From contig NZ_JAKRMU010000001.1 in NCBI RefSeq assembly GCF_022345965.1, forward strand, positions 124,001 through 188,000: 64,000 nucleotides of DNA. Direction: 5' to 3'. The stretch is from Corynebacterium sp. ACRQK (lineage in GTDB: Bacteria > Actinomycetota > Actinomycetes > Mycobacteriales > Mycobacteriaceae). This document shows positions 30,638-43,936 of the stretch, one piece after another. Position numbers and translations under genes: made by a program. Each line of letters opens with the position of its first letter. The stretch's first letter is position 1. The notes under the pieces are model-generated. The model did not search any database. It was not told where the DNA came from and saw nothing but the letters and a program-made list of their open reading frames with translations.

Positions 30638-31864
30638 CTACTGTGCTGCGTTGACGGCCTTCTGCAGTGCATCCACCTTGTCGGTGCGCTCCCACGGCAG
30701 GTCCAGGTCAGTGCGTCCAAAGTGGCCATAGGCGCTGGTCTGGGCATAGATCGGGCGCTTCAGGTCCAGCTCCTGCAGGATCGCAGCCGGGCGCAGGTCG
30801 AACACCTGGCGAACGGCATCCTGGATCGCCTCGACCGGTGCCTTCTCGGTGCCGAAGGTCTCCACGTACAGGCCCACCGGGGTCGCGCGTCCGATTGCGT
30901 AGGCCACCTGCACCTCCGCGCGGTCGGCCAGGCCGGCGGCGACGATGTTCTTGGCGACCCAGCGCATAGCGTAGGCACCAGAGCGATCCACCTTGCTCGG
31001 ATCCTTTCCGGAGAATGCTCCGCCGCCGTGGCGGGCCATGCCGCCGTAGGTGTCGACGATGATCTTGCGACCTGTCAGGCCCGCGTCGCCCATCGGTCCC
31101 CCCAGTACAAAGGAGCCGGAGGGGTTCACCAGCAGTGTGTAGTCGGTGTCCGCCAGATTGCCGCTTAGACCCGCTTCGTCCAGCACGTGCTGGACAACGT
31201 GGGTGCGGATCTGCTCGTGCAGCCACTCCTGCTCGATGCCCGCGTCGTGCTGGGTGGACACCACGACGGTATCCAGTCGCACCGGGGCGCCTTCTGCGTC
31301 GTAGGCGAAGGTGACCTGGGTTTTGCCATCGGGGCGCAGGTGCGGGACGATGCCATTCTTGCGTACCTCCGTGAGGCGACGGGACAGGCGGTGCGCCAGC
31401 GCGATGGGCAACGGCATGTACTCCGGGGTTTCGTTGGTCGCGTAGCCGAACATCAGACCCTGATCGCCGGCGCCCAGGCGGTCGATCTCGTCCAGCTCCG
31501 TGCCGCCTTCCGCGTCGTGCGAGCGGTGTTCGAGAGCGGTGTCTACACCCTGGGCAATCTCCTGGGACTGCTCGCCGATGGCCACGCTAACACCACAGGT
31601 GGATCCGTCGAAGCCCATGTCGGAGCTGTTGAAGCCGATCTCTAGCAGTGTCTTGCGCACCAGCGCGGGGATCTCTACGTAGGTGGTGGTGCGAATCTCG
31701 CCGACGACGTGCACCAGGCCGGTGGTCACGACGGTCTCAACGGCCACGCGCGCCTCGGGGTCCTTAGCAATCAGTGCGTCGAGGATCTTGTCGGAGATCG
31801 CATCGCAGATCTTGTCGGGGTGCCCTTCGGTGACGGACTCGCTACTAAACAGGCGCAAAGACAC
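30638..31864 (-). CDS. metK: S-adenosylmethionine synthetase
   Basis: Makes S-adenosylmethionine from methionine and ATP. The 408 residues carry [28 protein letters not shown] and [15 protein letters not shown], the three diagnostic segments. The start is GTG with AAAAGGAA upstream. A promoter with a McbR-like box lies 57-86 bases before the start, consistent with methionine-linked control. Confidence 0.97.
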   Translation of the reverse strand: MSLRLFSSESVTEGHPDKICDAISDKILDALIAKDPEARVAVETVVTTGLVHVVGEIRTTTYVEIPALVRKTLLEIGFNSSDMGFDGSTCGVSVAIGEQSQEIAQGVDTALEHRSHDAEGGTELDEIDRLGAGDQGLMFGYATNETPEYMPLPIALAHRLSRRLTEVRKNGIVPHLRPDGKTQVTFAYDAEGAPVRLDTVVVSTQHDAGIEQEWLHEQIRTHVVQHVLDEAGLSGNLADTDYTLLVNPSGSFVLGGPMGDAGLTGRKIIVDTYGGMARHGGGAFSGKDPSKVDRSGAYAMRWVAKNIVAAGLADRAEVQVAYAIGRATPVGLYVETFGTEKAPVEAIQDAVRQVFDLRPAAILQELDLKRPIYAQTSAYGHFGRTDLDLPWERTDKVDALQKAVNAAQ

Positions 31865-31920
31865 GTGGATTTTTCCTTTTGTAAGTTCGAATTGCTTAAG
31901 ACTTCTAAGTCAATGGACAC

Positions 31921-31950
31921 ATACTAGACCAAGCTGTCTGTATTTGTCAC
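31921..31950 (-). promoter_or_regulatory. metK promoter overlapped by a McbR-like operator
   Basis: On the minus strand, GTGACA (31950-31945; five of six to TTGACA) and TAGTAT (31926-31921; five of six to TATAAT) are 18 bases apart. Between and overlapping them, the plus strand reads TAGAC-caagct-GTCTG at 31925-31940. This matches the McbR operator TAGAC-N6-GTCTA described in C. glutamicum except for the last base. McbR represses methionine and cysteine genes including metK there, so this placement makes biological sense. The match is by eye. Confidence 0.62.
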
Positions 31951-31958
31951 GTAGCTGT

Positions 31959-33215
31959 CTAAAGAGTCTCGCACACAGCTCTCCAGATCGCTGCAGCGAC
32001 CCCGGTCTTCGGGCCTTGTGGAACTTCGATGACTTCCCCGTCTGGGCGCAGAATCCAGCCCGAGCTATCCGGTTGCCCGAAAACCTTGCCGTCGCCGACT
32101 GCGTTGCACATCAGCAGGTCGCAGCCCTTCTTTTCGAGCTTCTTGCGGGCGAAGTCGAGCGGGGAACTGTTTTCGTCGCCGGTTTCTGCCGCGAAGCCCA
32201 CGATCTTTGTTGTGGACGCCACGTCTCCCCGTCTGCGTGCTTCAACCACGCCCACGAGAATGTCCGGGTTCTCGGTCAGTTGGATGGTCGACAGGTCAGC
32301 TTCCGAGCCTTTCTTCATCTTCGACCCCGCCACCTCTGCCGGGCGGTAGTCGGCAACCGCCGCGGCCATGACTACAACGTCGGCATTGGATGCGTGCTCC
32401 ATGACGGCCTGCTGCATCTCGCAGGCGGTCTTCACACGCACGACGTCGGCGCCGATGGGAGTGGGCAGGTTCTCGGTCACACCGGCCACCAGGGTGACCT
32501 CGGCGCCGCGCTGGGCGGCAACTTCGGCCAATGCGTAGCCTTGGCGGCCCGAGGATGCGTTGCCGAGGTAGCGCACGGGGTCCAACGGCTCGTGGGTGCC
32601 GCCGGCACTGATGACCACCTTCTTGCCCTCCAGATCGCGGGTAAAGGCGTCGCGATCTGCTAAAACGGTGAGCGCCAGCTCGCCGATCTGCTCCGGCTCC
32701 GGCAGCCGCCCGGCGCCAGTATCCTTGCCCGTGAGCCGCCCGTAAGCGGGATCCAGCACCGTCAGGCCGTGGCGACGCAGTGTTGCAACGTTGTCCACGG
32801 TCGCCGGGTTCAGCCACATCTCGGTGTGCATCGCCGGAGCCAGCACCACGGGGCAAGTGGCAACCAGGCAGCTGGCTGTGAGCAGATCGTCGGCACGCCC
32901 GTGGGCGATCCGGGTCATCAGGTCTGCGGTGGCCGGAGCCACGACAATCAGGTCGGCCTCCTGCCCCAGACGGACGTGCTGTACCTCGTCCACGGCGTCA
33001 AAAACATCGGTCGCCACAGGCTGGCCCGAAAGAGCCTCGAAGGTGGCGGCACCCACAAAGTTCAATGCCGAGCGAGTGGGAATCACCCGCACCTGGTGGC
33101 CGCGTTCGGTGAAGTAGCGAACCAAGTGAGCGGCCTTATACGCAGCAATGCCGCCCCCTACGCCGATAACGACGCGGAGCGGCTTGGTGTTCAATTCAGC
33201 TGATGCAACGTTCAC
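31959..33215 (-). CDS. coaBC: Bifunctional phosphopantothenoylcysteine decarboxylase/synthetase
   Basis: Two consecutive steps of coenzyme A synthesis. The N-terminal flavoprotein decarboxylase (CoaC) has IGVGGGIAAYKAAHLVR, the catalytic-His region VQHVRL and PAMHTEMWLNP. The C-terminal synthetase (CoaB) begins near KKVVISAGGTHEPLDPVRYLGN (about residue 210) and shows SSGRQGYALA. 418 residues. It follows rpoZ by 20 bases and precedes metK by 94 bases that contain the metK promoter. Confidence 0.95.
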   Translation of the reverse strand: MNVASAELNTKPLRVVIGVGGGIAAYKAAHLVRYFTERGHQVRVIPTRSALNFVGAATFEALSGQPVATDVFDAVDEVQHVRLGQEADLIVVAPATADLMTRIAHGRADDLLTASCLVATCPVVLAPAMHTEMWLNPATVDNVATLRRHGLTVLDPAYGRLTGKDTGAGRLPEPEQIGELALTVLADRDAFTRDLEGKKVVISAGGTHEPLDPVRYLGNASSGRQGYALAEVAAQRGAEVTLVAGVTENLPTPIGADVVRVKTACEMQQAVMEHASNADVVVMAAAVADYRPAEVAGSKMKKGSEADLSTIQLTENPDILVGVVEARRRGDVASTTKIVGFAAETGDENSSPLDFARKKLEKKGCDLLMCNAVGDGKVFGQPDSSGWILRPDGEVIEVPQGPKTGVAAAIWRAVCETL

Positions 33216-33235
33216 AACGAATCAGCCTAGCTGGT

Positions 33236-33526
33236 TTAACCCTCGGTGTGTTCCAACAGATCCCGGTTAATCTCGCGCAGGGCGATGGACAGCGGCTTCT
33301 CGTGAACATCCGGGGTCACCAGAGGTCCGACGAACTCGAAGACGCCCTCGTCGACCGTCTGGAAGTAGTCGTTGATCTGACGTGCGCGCTTAGCGGCAAA
33401 GATGACCAAAGCGTACTTGGAGGAAACCTTCGTCAGCAGCTCGTCGATCGGTGGATTGGTGATGCCTACAGGAGGATCGAATACGCTGTCGTTCGCATTC
33501 ACGTCCTGGTTTTCCACGGTATTCAC
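33236..33526 (-). CDS. rpoZ: RNA polymerase omega subunit
   Basis: Small subunit that helps beta' fold and join RNA polymerase. 96 residues. [35 protein letters not shown] contains the conserved [15 protein letters not shown] core. Located between gmk and coaBC, its standard neighbours across actinobacteria. The 87-base gap to gmk shows only weak hairpins. Confidence 0.95.
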   Translation of the reverse strand: MNTVENQDVNANDSVFDPPVGITNPPIDELLTKVSSKYALVIFAAKRARQINDYFQTVDEGVFEFVGPLVTPDVHEKPLSIALREINRDLLEHTEG

Positions 33527-33613
33527 CTTTTCTTTGGTGGGTTGTTTGATTATGTATTTAGTTCTTTAAAGCGCGGGACTGGCGTGTGTGCCACGGCCCC
33601 TTCTGCGTCTCGA

Positions 33614-34180
33614 CTAGCGGAGGATCTCTCTGATGGCCGCCACGGCCTTATCCACGTCGTCGTTCACAACCACGTGGTCAAACTCGGACTGTGAGGCCAT
33701 CTCGACCTTCGCAGTCTGCAGGCGACGCTCGATGACGTCCTGAGTCTCAGTGCCACGGCCGGTCAGGCGGTCAACCAGCTCCTCCCACGACGGCGGAGCC
33801 AAGAAGACAGTCTGCACCTCGGGCAGCATCTTCTTCACGTTACGTGCGCCCTCGAGATCGACCTCGACAAGCACAGGACGGGAATCAGCCAGCGCCTTTT
33901 CGATAGGCTCGCGCGGCGTGCCGGAAAGCTGTAGGCCTCCGTGGATCTCCGCCCATTCCAGCATCTTGTCTGCCGCAATGTTCTGTTCGAACTGTTCGCG
34001 GGTGACGTAGATGTAGTCCTCGCCGTCGATCTCGCCGGGACGCGGGTCGCGGGTGGTCATGGACACGCTGAAAAACAGGTCCGGAACGTCGGTGCGCAGG
34101 CGGCGCACGACGGTGGACTTCCCCACCGCCGAAGGCCCTGCCATGACGACGATCCGTCCGCTATTCAGGTCCGGGCTCAA
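33614..34180 (-). CDS. gmk: Guanylate kinase
   Basis: Phosphorylates GMP to GDP. The 188 residues have the P-loop GPSAVGKST (about 15-23), SMTTRDPRPGEIDGEDYIYV (GMP-binding) and the lid region ERRLQTAKVEM. The start appears to be TTG at 34180, two bases after the mihF stop, giving SPDLNSGRIVVMAGPSAVGK. Close spacing implies cotranscription with mihF. Confidence 0.95.
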   Translation of the reverse strand: MSPDLNSGRIVVMAGPSAVGKSTVVRRLRTDVPDLFFSVSMTTRDPRPGEIDGEDYIYVTREQFEQNIAADKMLEWAEIHGGLQLSGTPREPIEKALADSRPVLVEVDLEGARNVKKMLPEVQTVFLAPPSWEELVDRLTGRGTETQDVIERRLQTAKVEMASQSEFDHVVVNDDVDKAVAAIREILR

Positions 34181-34182
34181 GA

Positions 34183-34503
34183 CTATTCCTCGAAACCGAA
34201 GTGCTCCAGCAGGGCACGGCGCTGACGGTCACCCAGGCCGCGGATGCGACGGGTCTCAGCGATCTCCAGCTCCTCCATGATCTCCTTGGCCTTCACCTTG
34301 CCAACCTTCGGCAGGGAAACCAGCAGGGCGGAAACCTTCATCTTGCCCAGGGTCTCGTCGGTCTCGGCGTCCTTCAGGACCTGCTTCAGGTCGGTGCCGC
34401 CACGCTTCAGCTTCTCGCGCAGTTCTGCGCGTGCCTTGCGTGCCTCGGCTGCCTTCTTCAGCGCTGCTGCGCGCTGCTCATCGGTCAACTGGGGAAGTGC
34501 CAC
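34183..34503 (-). CDS. mihF: Actinobacterial integration host factor-like protein
   Basis: Small nucleoid-associated DNA-binding protein. 106 residues: a basic helical N-terminus ([27 protein letters not shown]) followed by SLPKVGKVKAKEIMEELEI, a helix-two-turn-helix like that of mycobacterial mIHF, and a C-terminal GLGDRQRRALLEHFGF. Its place upstream of gmk is conserved. Not related in sequence to E. coli IHF. Confidence 0.94.
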   Translation of the reverse strand: MALPQLTDEQRAAALKKAAEARKARAELREKLKRGGTDLKQVLKDAETDETLGKMKVSALLVSLPKVGKVKAKEIMEELEIAETRRIRGLGDRQRRALLEHFGFEE

Positions 34504-34744
34504 GGGTGCCTCCGTTAAATTTTTCTCGTCTTAAATGATGGAAAGTTTCTCTGGTCTGGAACCAGCATGCTGTAGAGACCAAACGGTATTCCAAGCAACG
34601 CTGGATATTAAATCCTCTCGGTTAAAAATGCCAAGCTGACACACCGAAATTCATTATTCAGATTCATGTTTTCGACTACTGTACACGCTTCGACCGAGCC
34701 ACCTATATGTGCAGGCGGCACGCTTTGTGAACAGGTTTCAAACA
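34504..34744. other. Intergenic region upstream of mihF
   Basis: With the hairpin at 34745-34773, this belongs to the longest gene-free stretch in the window (291 bases between mihF and pyrF). It is clearly richer in A/T than the genes and must carry the mihF-gmk-rpoZ promoter. A GTGTACAGT on the minus strand around 34677-34685 could be an extended -10. A small inverted repeat CTGGT-N5-ACCAG lies at about 34552-34566. No ORF, tRNA or known riboswitch was recognised. Confidence 0.4.
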
Positions 34745-34773
34745 ATGGATATCAGTGTAACACCTGAATCCAT
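34745..34773 (-). terminator. Candidate terminator of the pyr operon
   Basis: ATGGAT (34745-34750) pairs with ATCCAT (34768-34773). Inside it TCAG pairs with CTGA and TGT with ACA, giving about 13 pairs with two single-base bulges. It lies 21 bases after the pyrF stop on the minus strand and is followed by TGTTTG. This is the only structure seen at the end of the pyr operon. Confidence 0.42.
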
Positions 34774-34794
34774 GAGGAACAGCAAAAGCCCCTG

Positions 34795-35645
34795 CTAGAG
34801 CCGTAGGGTTGCCGCCTGCTCTGCTACGGCGTTGCGTAGGTCTGCAACTCTAGGCCCTGCGTGCAGTACACCGCGGGATACGTTGGGCGAGACTAGTGAC
34901 GCCGTCTGGTCTCCCCCGGCGATACGTCTCACATCGTCCATGGTGCCTCCTTGGGCGCCGACACCCGGCATCAGAACCATGCCGCCCACCTGATCCAGCC
35001 GTGGTGGCTCAGCCAGCGTAGCGCCGACTACCACGCCGAGGTTGCCGGCACCGGAATGCTGGGCGTTCTCCGTGGCCACACGGTCCACGATGTATTGGGC
35101 CAAGTTCGTGTCTGTGTCGTCGAAGTGAGATCGTTGCAGCCCCCGCGCCTCCGGATTCGAAGTAGCAGCCAGGACGATCACTCCCCGACCGTGCCGCTCC
35201 CCGAGGTCGATGACGGGGCGCAGGGAGTCGAAGCCTAACCACGGGGATACGGTCACAGCGTCGCTGCACAGCGGGGATTCCGGATCCAACCATGCCCGCG
35301 CGTACCCGGCCATGGTCGAGCCAATGTCGCCTCGCTTGGCGTCGGCGATCACCAACACCCCTGCCTTCCGCAGCTCCGCGATGGAACGCTCAAGCACAGC
35401 CAACCCCGCCGAACCGAACTGCTCGTAGAAGGCCACCTGGGGTTTGACCACGCAGGCGACGTCCGCGAATGCCTCCACGCAAGTCTTGCTGAAGGCTTCC
35501 AGGCCAGAGACATCCGCCTTCAGTCCCCAGGCCTCCAGGATGCCCACGTGCGGATCCATGCCGACGCAAAGCTGCCCGAACTGCTGGGAACGCTCCAGGA
35601 AGCGCTCCCCGAAGGTTGGGCGGGCTACCGGACTCGCACTCGCGG

Positions 35646-35649
<4 letters not shown>
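34795..35649 (-). CDS. pyrF: Orotidine 5'-phosphate decarboxylase
   Basis: Final step of UMP synthesis. The 284 residues belong to the longer type 2 group: [13 protein letters not shown] holds the catalytic Lys/Asp set, and [16 protein letters not shown] is the N-terminal substrate-binding segment. The open frame continues upstream inside carB, but the GTG at 35649 shares bases with the carB TGA (GTGA), gives the expected N-terminus and implies coupling. Last gene of the pyr operon. Confidence 0.94.
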
Positions 35650-39011
<3,362 letters not shown>

Positions 39012-39079
39012 TGGTTTTCCCTTTAGTTCAGTGTTGCTGGCTGTTGCTTAACTTGGCTCTGTTGATTTGCTCTGCGGCG

Positions 39080-40216
39080 TTAGCAATTCTTCTCGAGGTT
39101 CGCGAAGAACTTATCGAACAGTGGGTTTGCGTCGTGCGGGCCGGCTGCCGATTCCGGGTGGTATTGGACGGAGAATGCGCTGCCGTCCAGCAGTGCCACG
39201 CCCTCGACGACGTCGTCGTTCAGGCAGGTGTGCGTAACCTGCGCCTCGCCGAACGGGGTGTCGAACTTCTCCAGCGCCTTGCCCTTCAGGGCGAAGCCGT
39301 GGTTCTGCGCGGTGATGTCGATCCGGCCGGTCTGGTGGTCCAGCACCGGCACGTTGGTGCCGCGGTGGCCGAACTTCAGCTTGTAGGTCTCCATGCCCAG
39401 CGCGCGGCCGAGCAGCTGGTTGCCGAAGCAAATGCCGAAGAAAGGAATCTTAGCCTCCAGGATTTTCTTCAGCTCCTCCACCGTTGCGTCGGCGGTTGCC
39501 GGGTCGCCCGGGCCATTGGAGATGAACACGCCGGTAGCGTTGTACTCTTCCATCAGCTTCTGCATCTCTTCGAAGCTGGTGTTTGAAGGCACGACCACGC
39601 TGCGCACGCCGCGCTTGGAGAACTCGCGCGGGGTGTTCGTCTTGATGCCCATGTCGTACGCGATGACGGTGTACTTGGTCTCCCCTTCCGGCTCCACCAC
39701 GTACAGCTCGTCGGTGCTGACGTCGGCGGAGAGATCCGCACCCGCCATAGAGGGCTGGGACTGCACCTGGCTGAGCATCTCCTCGTCGGAGGTGAGGGCG
39801 TCACCGCTAAAGATGCCCGCGGCGACCGAGCCCTTGTCGCGCAGGTGGCGCACGATGGCGCGGGTGTCGACGTTCTGGATACCGATGATGCCCTGAACCT
39901 CCATCTCGTCAGTCAGGCTGCGGTCGGCGCGCCAGTTGCTCACGGAGCGGGACAGGTCGCGGATAACCAGGCCGGCGACCCAGATCTTGTCTCCGCGGGA
40001 CTCGGAATCCTCGTCGTTCCAGCCCGTGTTCCCGATCTGCGGGGCGGTCGCCACTACGATCTGACGGTGGTAGGACGGGTCGGTCATGGTCTCCTGGTAG
40101 CCGGTCATGGCTGTGGTGAACACCGCCTCGCCCAGGGTGCGGCCCGTCGCGCCAAATGCGCGGCCGCGGAAGATCTTCCCGTCGGCGAGAACCAGTGCTG
40201 CTGGCGTGTAGCTCAT
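39080..40216 (-). CDS. carA: Carbamoyl-phosphate synthase small (glutaminase) subunit
   Basis: Supplies ammonia from glutamine to CarB. 378 residues. The class I glutaminase site is visible: FFGICFGNQLLG with the nucleophilic Cys, and QYHPESAAGPHD with the catalytic His and Glu. The ATG at 40216 (SYTPAALVLADGKIFRG) has AAGGA upstream; the frame further upstream is not coding. Followed by carB after 68 bases. Confidence 0.96.
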   Translation of the reverse strand: MSYTPAALVLADGKIFRGRAFGATGRTLGEAVFTTAMTGYQETMTDPSYHRQIVVATAPQIGNTGWNDEDSESRGDKIWVAGLVIRDLSRSVSNWRADRSLTDEMEVQGIIGIQNVDTRAIVRHLRDKGSVAAGIFSGDALTSDEEMLSQVQSQPSMAGADLSADVSTDELYVVEPEGETKYTVIAYDMGIKTNTPREFSKRGVRSVVVPSNTSFEEMQKLMEEYNATGVFISNGPGDPATADATVEELKKILEAKIPFFGICFGNQLLGRALGMETYKLKFGHRGTNVPVLDHQTGRIDITAQNHGFALKGKALEKFDTPFGEAQVTHTCLNDDVVEGVALLDGSAFSVQYHPESAAGPHDANPLFDKFFANLEKNC

Positions 40217-40284
40217 TGTGCTTGTTTCCTTAACTCTTAGCTGTTGTGTTTGGTTCTTTTGTATTGACGCCCACTCGTGGGTAC

Positions 40285-41640
40285 TTAGTTCACTGCTGAG
40301 CCGTTCTTGCAGGTCACCTTGCCTCGCAACAGCGTGGTGGTCACCTTGACCGGCATCTCCATGCCCTCGTACGGGGTGTTGTCGGCCTTGGAGGCCATGT
40401 CCTTTCCGTGCGCCGTCCACTTCTGGTTCACGTCCACCGCGCACAGGTTCGCCGGCTCCCCTACCGCGATCGGGCGGCCGTGGCCGGGCAGCTTGGTGAT
40501 CTCCGCCGGGCGCTCGGACATAACCTTGGCGACGAAGTGCCAGTCCTCGTCGCCATCGATGACGAAGATCTTGGCGATCAGCGCCAGCGAGGTCTCAATT
40601 CCCAGCATGCCGGGACGAGCCTGGTCGAATTCGCAGCACTTGTCCTCGGAGCCGTGCGGGGCGTGGTCGGTGGCCACGCAGTCGACGGTGCCGTCGATCA
40701 GGGCGGTGCGCAGAGCCTCCACGTCGCGCTGCTCGCGTAAAGGCGGGTTCACGCGGTTCACGCCGTCGTAGGTCTCCAGCCGCGCATCGGTGAGCAGCAG
40801 GTGGTGCGGGGTGACTTCCGCGGTAAGCGGGATGTCCTGGGCTTTAGCCCAGCGCAGCAGCTCCACAGTTCCCTCGGTGGAGGCGTGGCAGATGTGCAGG
40901 CGGCCGCCGTAGTCTCGAGCCATGATGGCATCGCGGGCGACGATGGATTCCTCAGCCACGCGCGGCCAGCCACCCAGGCCCAACCGGGCGGCGGTCTCAC
41001 CCTCGTGAGCCACGGCGCCTTCGGTCAGGCGGGGCTCCTCGCAGTGCTGGGCCAGCAGCACGTCCATACCCTTGGAGTATTCGATCGCGCGGCGCATCAG
41101 GCGGGGGTCGTCGACACACTTGCCGTCGTCGGAGAACATACGCACCTTCGCATCGGAATCGGCCATCATGCCGAACTCCGTGAGCTCCTTGCCCTCCAAC
41201 CCCTTCGAGATCGAGCCGACCGGGTGCACGTCGCACAGGTTCGTGTTCTGACCCTTGAACCACACCATCTCCGCGATGGCGGGGTTGTCCGTGACGGGCG
41301 CGGTATTCGCCATAGTGAACACCGCCGTGAAACCGCCCTGGGCGGCAGCCGCCGAGCCGGTGGCGATAGTCTCGGTATCCTCGCGGCCCGGCTCGCGCAG
41401 ATGAACGTGCATGTCCACCAGGCCAGGCAGCAGCACCTGGCCGTCCAGGTCCAGCACCTCCGCGCCCTGTGGGGCGGAACCGGCGAGGTCAGCGCCGATC
41501 TCGGCGATCACGCCATCCTGGATCAGCACGTCCTGCTTCTCCCCCTCGCCGTACAGCAACACGCCGCGCAGCAGCACTGCATGATCCGCGCCGGTGGGGT
41601 GGCTCGCCAGCTCGCCGGTGGCCGGGTACTCGGAGGTCAT
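40285..41640 (-). CDS. pyrC: Dihydroorotase
   Basis: Zinc amidohydrolase that cyclises carbamoyl-aspartate. 451 residues with the metal motif [10 protein letters not shown], later His ligands ([15 protein letters not shown]) and the final catalytic Asp in ATDHAPH. Two starts are possible. The ATG at 41640 has a strong GAAGGAG nine bases upstream, so I chose it; the ATG at 41685, seven bases from pyrB, would add 15 residues. Confidence 0.95.
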   Translation of the reverse strand: MTSEYPATGELASHPTGADHAVLLRGVLLYGEGEKQDVLIQDGVIAEIGADLAGSAPQGAEVLDLDGQVLLPGLVDMHVHLREPGREDTETIATGSAAAAQGGFTAVFTMANTAPVTDNPAIAEMVWFKGQNTNLCDVHPVGSISKGLEGKELTEFGMMADSDAKVRMFSDDGKCVDDPRLMRRAIEYSKGMDVLLAQHCEEPRLTEGAVAHEGETAARLGLGGWPRVAEESIVARDAIMARDYGGRLHICHASTEGTVELLRWAKAQDIPLTAEVTPHHLLLTDARLETYDGVNRVNPPLREQRDVEALRTALIDGTVDCVATDHAPHGSEDKCCEFDQARPGMLGIETSLALIAKIFVIDGDEDWHFVAKVMSERPAEITKLPGHGRPIAVGEPANLCAVDVNQKWTAHGKDMASKADNTPYEGMEMPVKVTTTLLRGKVTCKNGSAVN

Positions 41641-41691
41641 GGTCAAAGCTCCTTCGTCGAAAGTCTTCTTATGTGTCTGGGCCATGTGCGC

Positions 41692-42627
41692 CTAGCCCTC
41701 TTCCCCAACTAGCAGGGTGAACAGCACCGCCATGCGCACGTGCACGCCCGCGGTTACCTGGTTCAACACCACGGTCTGCGGGGCATCGGCAACGTCGTAA
41801 TTGATCTCCATGCCGCGCAGCATCGGGCCCGGGTGCATGATGATCGCGCCTTCCTTCATACGCTCCGCGCGTGCCTGGGAAAGGCCGTAGCGGGTGGCGT
41901 ATTCGCGGTGTGAGGGGAAGAAGCCGCCGTGCATGCGCTCAGCCTGGACACGCAGCATCATCACAACGTCCGCGTCGGCGATCTCGCTGTCGAAGTCGTA
42001 GCTAACGCACACGCTATCCGGCTCTGCGCCCCAGTGCTCAATACCCAGCGGCACCAAGGTTGGAGGTGCCACGAACACCACCTCCGCGCCGAGGGTCGTG
42101 AGCAGCTGCGCATTTGACCGAGCAACGCGGGAGTGCAGGATATCCCCGACGATCACTACTTTCTTGCCGCTAATCTCCCCGATGCGGTTGCGCATCGTGG
42201 TGGCGTCCAAAAGAGCCTGGGTGGGGTGCTGGTTGGAACCGTCACCTGCGTTGATGATGGCCGTATCGTCCAACCAACCGGCCACCTGCCGAGCCGCACC
42301 GGAGGACGGATGGCGCATGATGATCGCGTCGGCTCCCACGGCCTTCAGGGTCAGCGCGGTATCGCGCAGGGACTCGCCCTTCTTTACGGAAGAGCTGGAG
42401 GCGGAGATGTTGATGACGTCCGCGCTCATCCACTTGCCCGCGGTCTCGAAGGAAGATCGCGTGCGGGTGGAGTTCTCGTAGAACAGGGTGAAGATCGTGC
42501 GGCCGCGCAGAGTAGGCAGCTTCTTCATCTCGCGACCCTCTAGCGCCTCGGCGAAGCGGTCAGCCTCGTCCATCAGGCCTAAGATCTCGGACTTGTTCAG
42601 ATCGGCAATGCTAATCAGGTGCTTCAT
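41692..42627 (-). CDS. pyrB: Aspartate carbamoyltransferase catalytic subunit
   Basis: Joins carbamoyl phosphate and aspartate. The 311 residues have the carbamoyl-phosphate motif [13 protein letters not shown] (about 49-61), the [11 protein letters not shown] loop and [10 protein letters not shown]. It starts three bases after pyrR. No regulatory pyrI gene is nearby, as usual in this group. Confidence 0.97.
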   Translation of the reverse strand: MKHLISIADLNKSEILGLMDEADRFAEALEGREMKKLPTLRGRTIFTLFYENSTRTRSSFETAGKWMSADVINISASSSSVKKGESLRDTALTLKAVGADAIIMRHPSSGAARQVAGWLDDTAIINAGDGSNQHPTQALLDATTMRNRIGEISGKKVVIVGDILHSRVARSNAQLLTTLGAEVVFVAPPTLVPLGIEHWGAEPDSVCVSYDFDSEIADADVVMMLRVQAERMHGGFFPSHREYATRYGLSQARAERMKEGAIIMHPGPMLRGMEINYDVADAPQTVVLNQVTAGVHVRMAVLFTLLVGEEG

Positions 42628-42630
42628 GGC

Positions 42631-43218
42631 TTAGTTGCTCACTTCCCCAGTGCCTGGCCTGCGGGTCAGCACCACGTTGTCTACCCCGTCCAGCTCCGCG
42701 AGGTTCACCGTCACGTCCTCGTCAGCCGCGGTCGGAATGTTCTTGCCCACGTAGTCCGCGCGGATCGGCAGCTTGCGGTGACCGCGGTCGATCAGCACCG
42801 CGACCTGTACGGCATAGGGCCGGCCAATGTCCGTCAGCGCATCGAGTGCCGCGCGGATGGAACGGCCACTGTAAAGGACGTCGTCGACCAGGACGACGAT
42901 GGCGTCATCAATCCCCTCCGCGGGAACCTTGGTGGGCTTAAGCGCTCGGTGCGTGGTGTTGCGCAGGTCGTCGCGGTACAGGGTGATGTCCAGGGAACCC
43001 TGGAACACCTCAACCCCCGTGAAGTGTTGAATCTTCTCGGCCAGGCGGGCCGCAAGCGGCACTCCCCCCGATGGAATGCCAAGTAGAACTACGCGCCGGG
43101 GGTCTTCCCCATCCAGCGCCGTCTTTTCAATAATCTGGTGCGCGATGCGCGCGACAGTACGGGAAACTTGATCTGCGTCGAGTAGGGTGACGCCAGCTTC
43201 CCCAGCCGTCGAGTTCAT
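42631..43218 (-). CDS. pyrR: PyrR bifunctional regulator / uracil phosphoribosyltransferase
   Basis: UMP-sensing RNA-binding attenuation protein with weak uracil phosphoribosyltransferase activity. 195 residues; the PRPP-binding signature [21 protein letters not shown] is at about 110-130, and [12 protein letters not shown] matches family members. First gene of the pyrR-pyrB-pyrC-carA-carB-pyrF operon. Its own leader contains a PyrR-type hairpin next to the ribosome site, so it probably autoregulates the operon. Confidence 0.95.
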   Translation of the reverse strand: MNSTAGEAGVTLLDADQVSRTVARIAHQIIEKTALDGEDPRRVVLLGIPSGGVPLAARLAEKIQHFTGVEVFQGSLDITLYRDDLRNTTHRALKPTKVPAEGIDDAIVVLVDDVLYSGRSIRAALDALTDIGRPYAVQVAVLIDRGHRKLPIRADYVGKNIPTAADEDVTVNLAELDGVDNVVLTRRPGTGEVSN

Positions 43219-43221
43219 CGT

Positions 43222-43250
43222 GACCTCCTTTCCCGCCTCTCTGTGCGGTC
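43222..43250 (-). promoter_or_regulatory. Candidate PyrR-binding leader hairpin of the pyr operon
   Basis: In the RNA sense, CCGC (43248-43245) and GCGG (43236-43233) enclose ACAGAGAG. The core CAGAGAGGC fits the CNGNGAGGY part of the PyrR-binding consensus known from Bacillus, though the preceding bases do not fit. GACC at the start of the hairpin can instead pair with GGTC at 43225-43222, next to the AGGAGG ribosome site. Two exclusive folds of this kind fit translational control by PyrR as described in mycobacteria. Confidence 0.55.
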
Positions 43251-43288
43251 CGTTAAAGGATGTCTACTTTTTGACGACTAGAAGTCTA

Positions 43289-43915
43289 TCACGCTTCGCC
43301 GGACTCTTTGATGACCCCGTCGAGCAGCCCGTCCAACTCGTCGGACTCCTCGGTTCCGGCCGACTCAGTCTGCTCCGCTCGCTCGGCCCTCTGAGCGGCC
43401 GCCGCATCGGCGATCTGCATATCCGTCTGCAGCTGCAGATCCTTATTGATGCCGTCCAGCACCGCGTGGATGTAGCTGGGTGCCTTGTCGTGGGAGTACT
43501 CGCTAGCCAGCTCCACTCCCTCGACCACGGCCACCTGCGGGGGCACGTCGTCGTTGAACTTCAGCTCCCACGCCGCCACCCGCAGCACCGCGCGGTCGAC
43601 GGCCGGCAGGCGACCCAGCTGCCAATCACTGGACAGATGCAGGGCGATGGCCTCGTCCAGCGCATCCAGGTTCGTCGCCACGCCGGGCACAATCTGCTGG
43701 GTGTACTCCGGCACGGGCTTGACCTGGTTCGCCGAATCCTTCGCCAGCGTAATGCGCTCCTCGACGATCTCCACCGGATCGATGTCGCGAAACTCGGCCT
43801 CGAACAGGATGTCCACCGCGCGCCGGCGCGCCTTGTAGCGCGAGCCGTGGCGCTTGAAGGAAGCGGCCTTAACCGCCTTAGCAGCGTTGCTATCAGCTGT
43901 ACGTTCTTCAGTCAT
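43289..43915 (-). CDS. nusB: Transcription antitermination factor NusB
   Basis: Binds boxA RNA with NusE in rRNA antitermination. 208 residues. The NusB fold is seen from [19 protein letters not shown] to [15 protein letters not shown] (about 26-170). The last 40 residues are an extra Ala/Glu/Ser-rich acidic tail, making it longer than the usual 140-160. Twenty-one bases after efp. Confidence 0.94.
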   Translation of the reverse strand: MTEERTADSNAAKAVKAASFKRHGSRYKARRRAVDILFEAEFRDIDPVEIVEERITLAKDSANQVKPVPEYTQQIVPGVATNLDALDEAIALHLSSDWQLGRLPAVDRAVLRVAAWELKFNDDVPPQVAVVEGVELASEYSHDKAPSYIHAVLDGINKDLQLQTDMQIADAAAAQRAERAEQTESAGTEESDELDGLLDGVIKESGEA

Positions 43916-43936
43916 GGGTGAAAAACAGTCGCTGCC

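Noticed and set aside
34504..34794. tRNA or structured RNA in the mihF-pyrF gap
   Set aside because: No cloverleaf, CCA end or T-loop sequence is visible. Only small hairpins and A/T-rich promoter-like sequence were found.
40267..40278. CCCAC-TC-GTGGG near the end of carA leader/pyrC side
   Set aside because: The two-base loop is too small to form a stable RNA hairpin, and nothing else supports a regulatory role.
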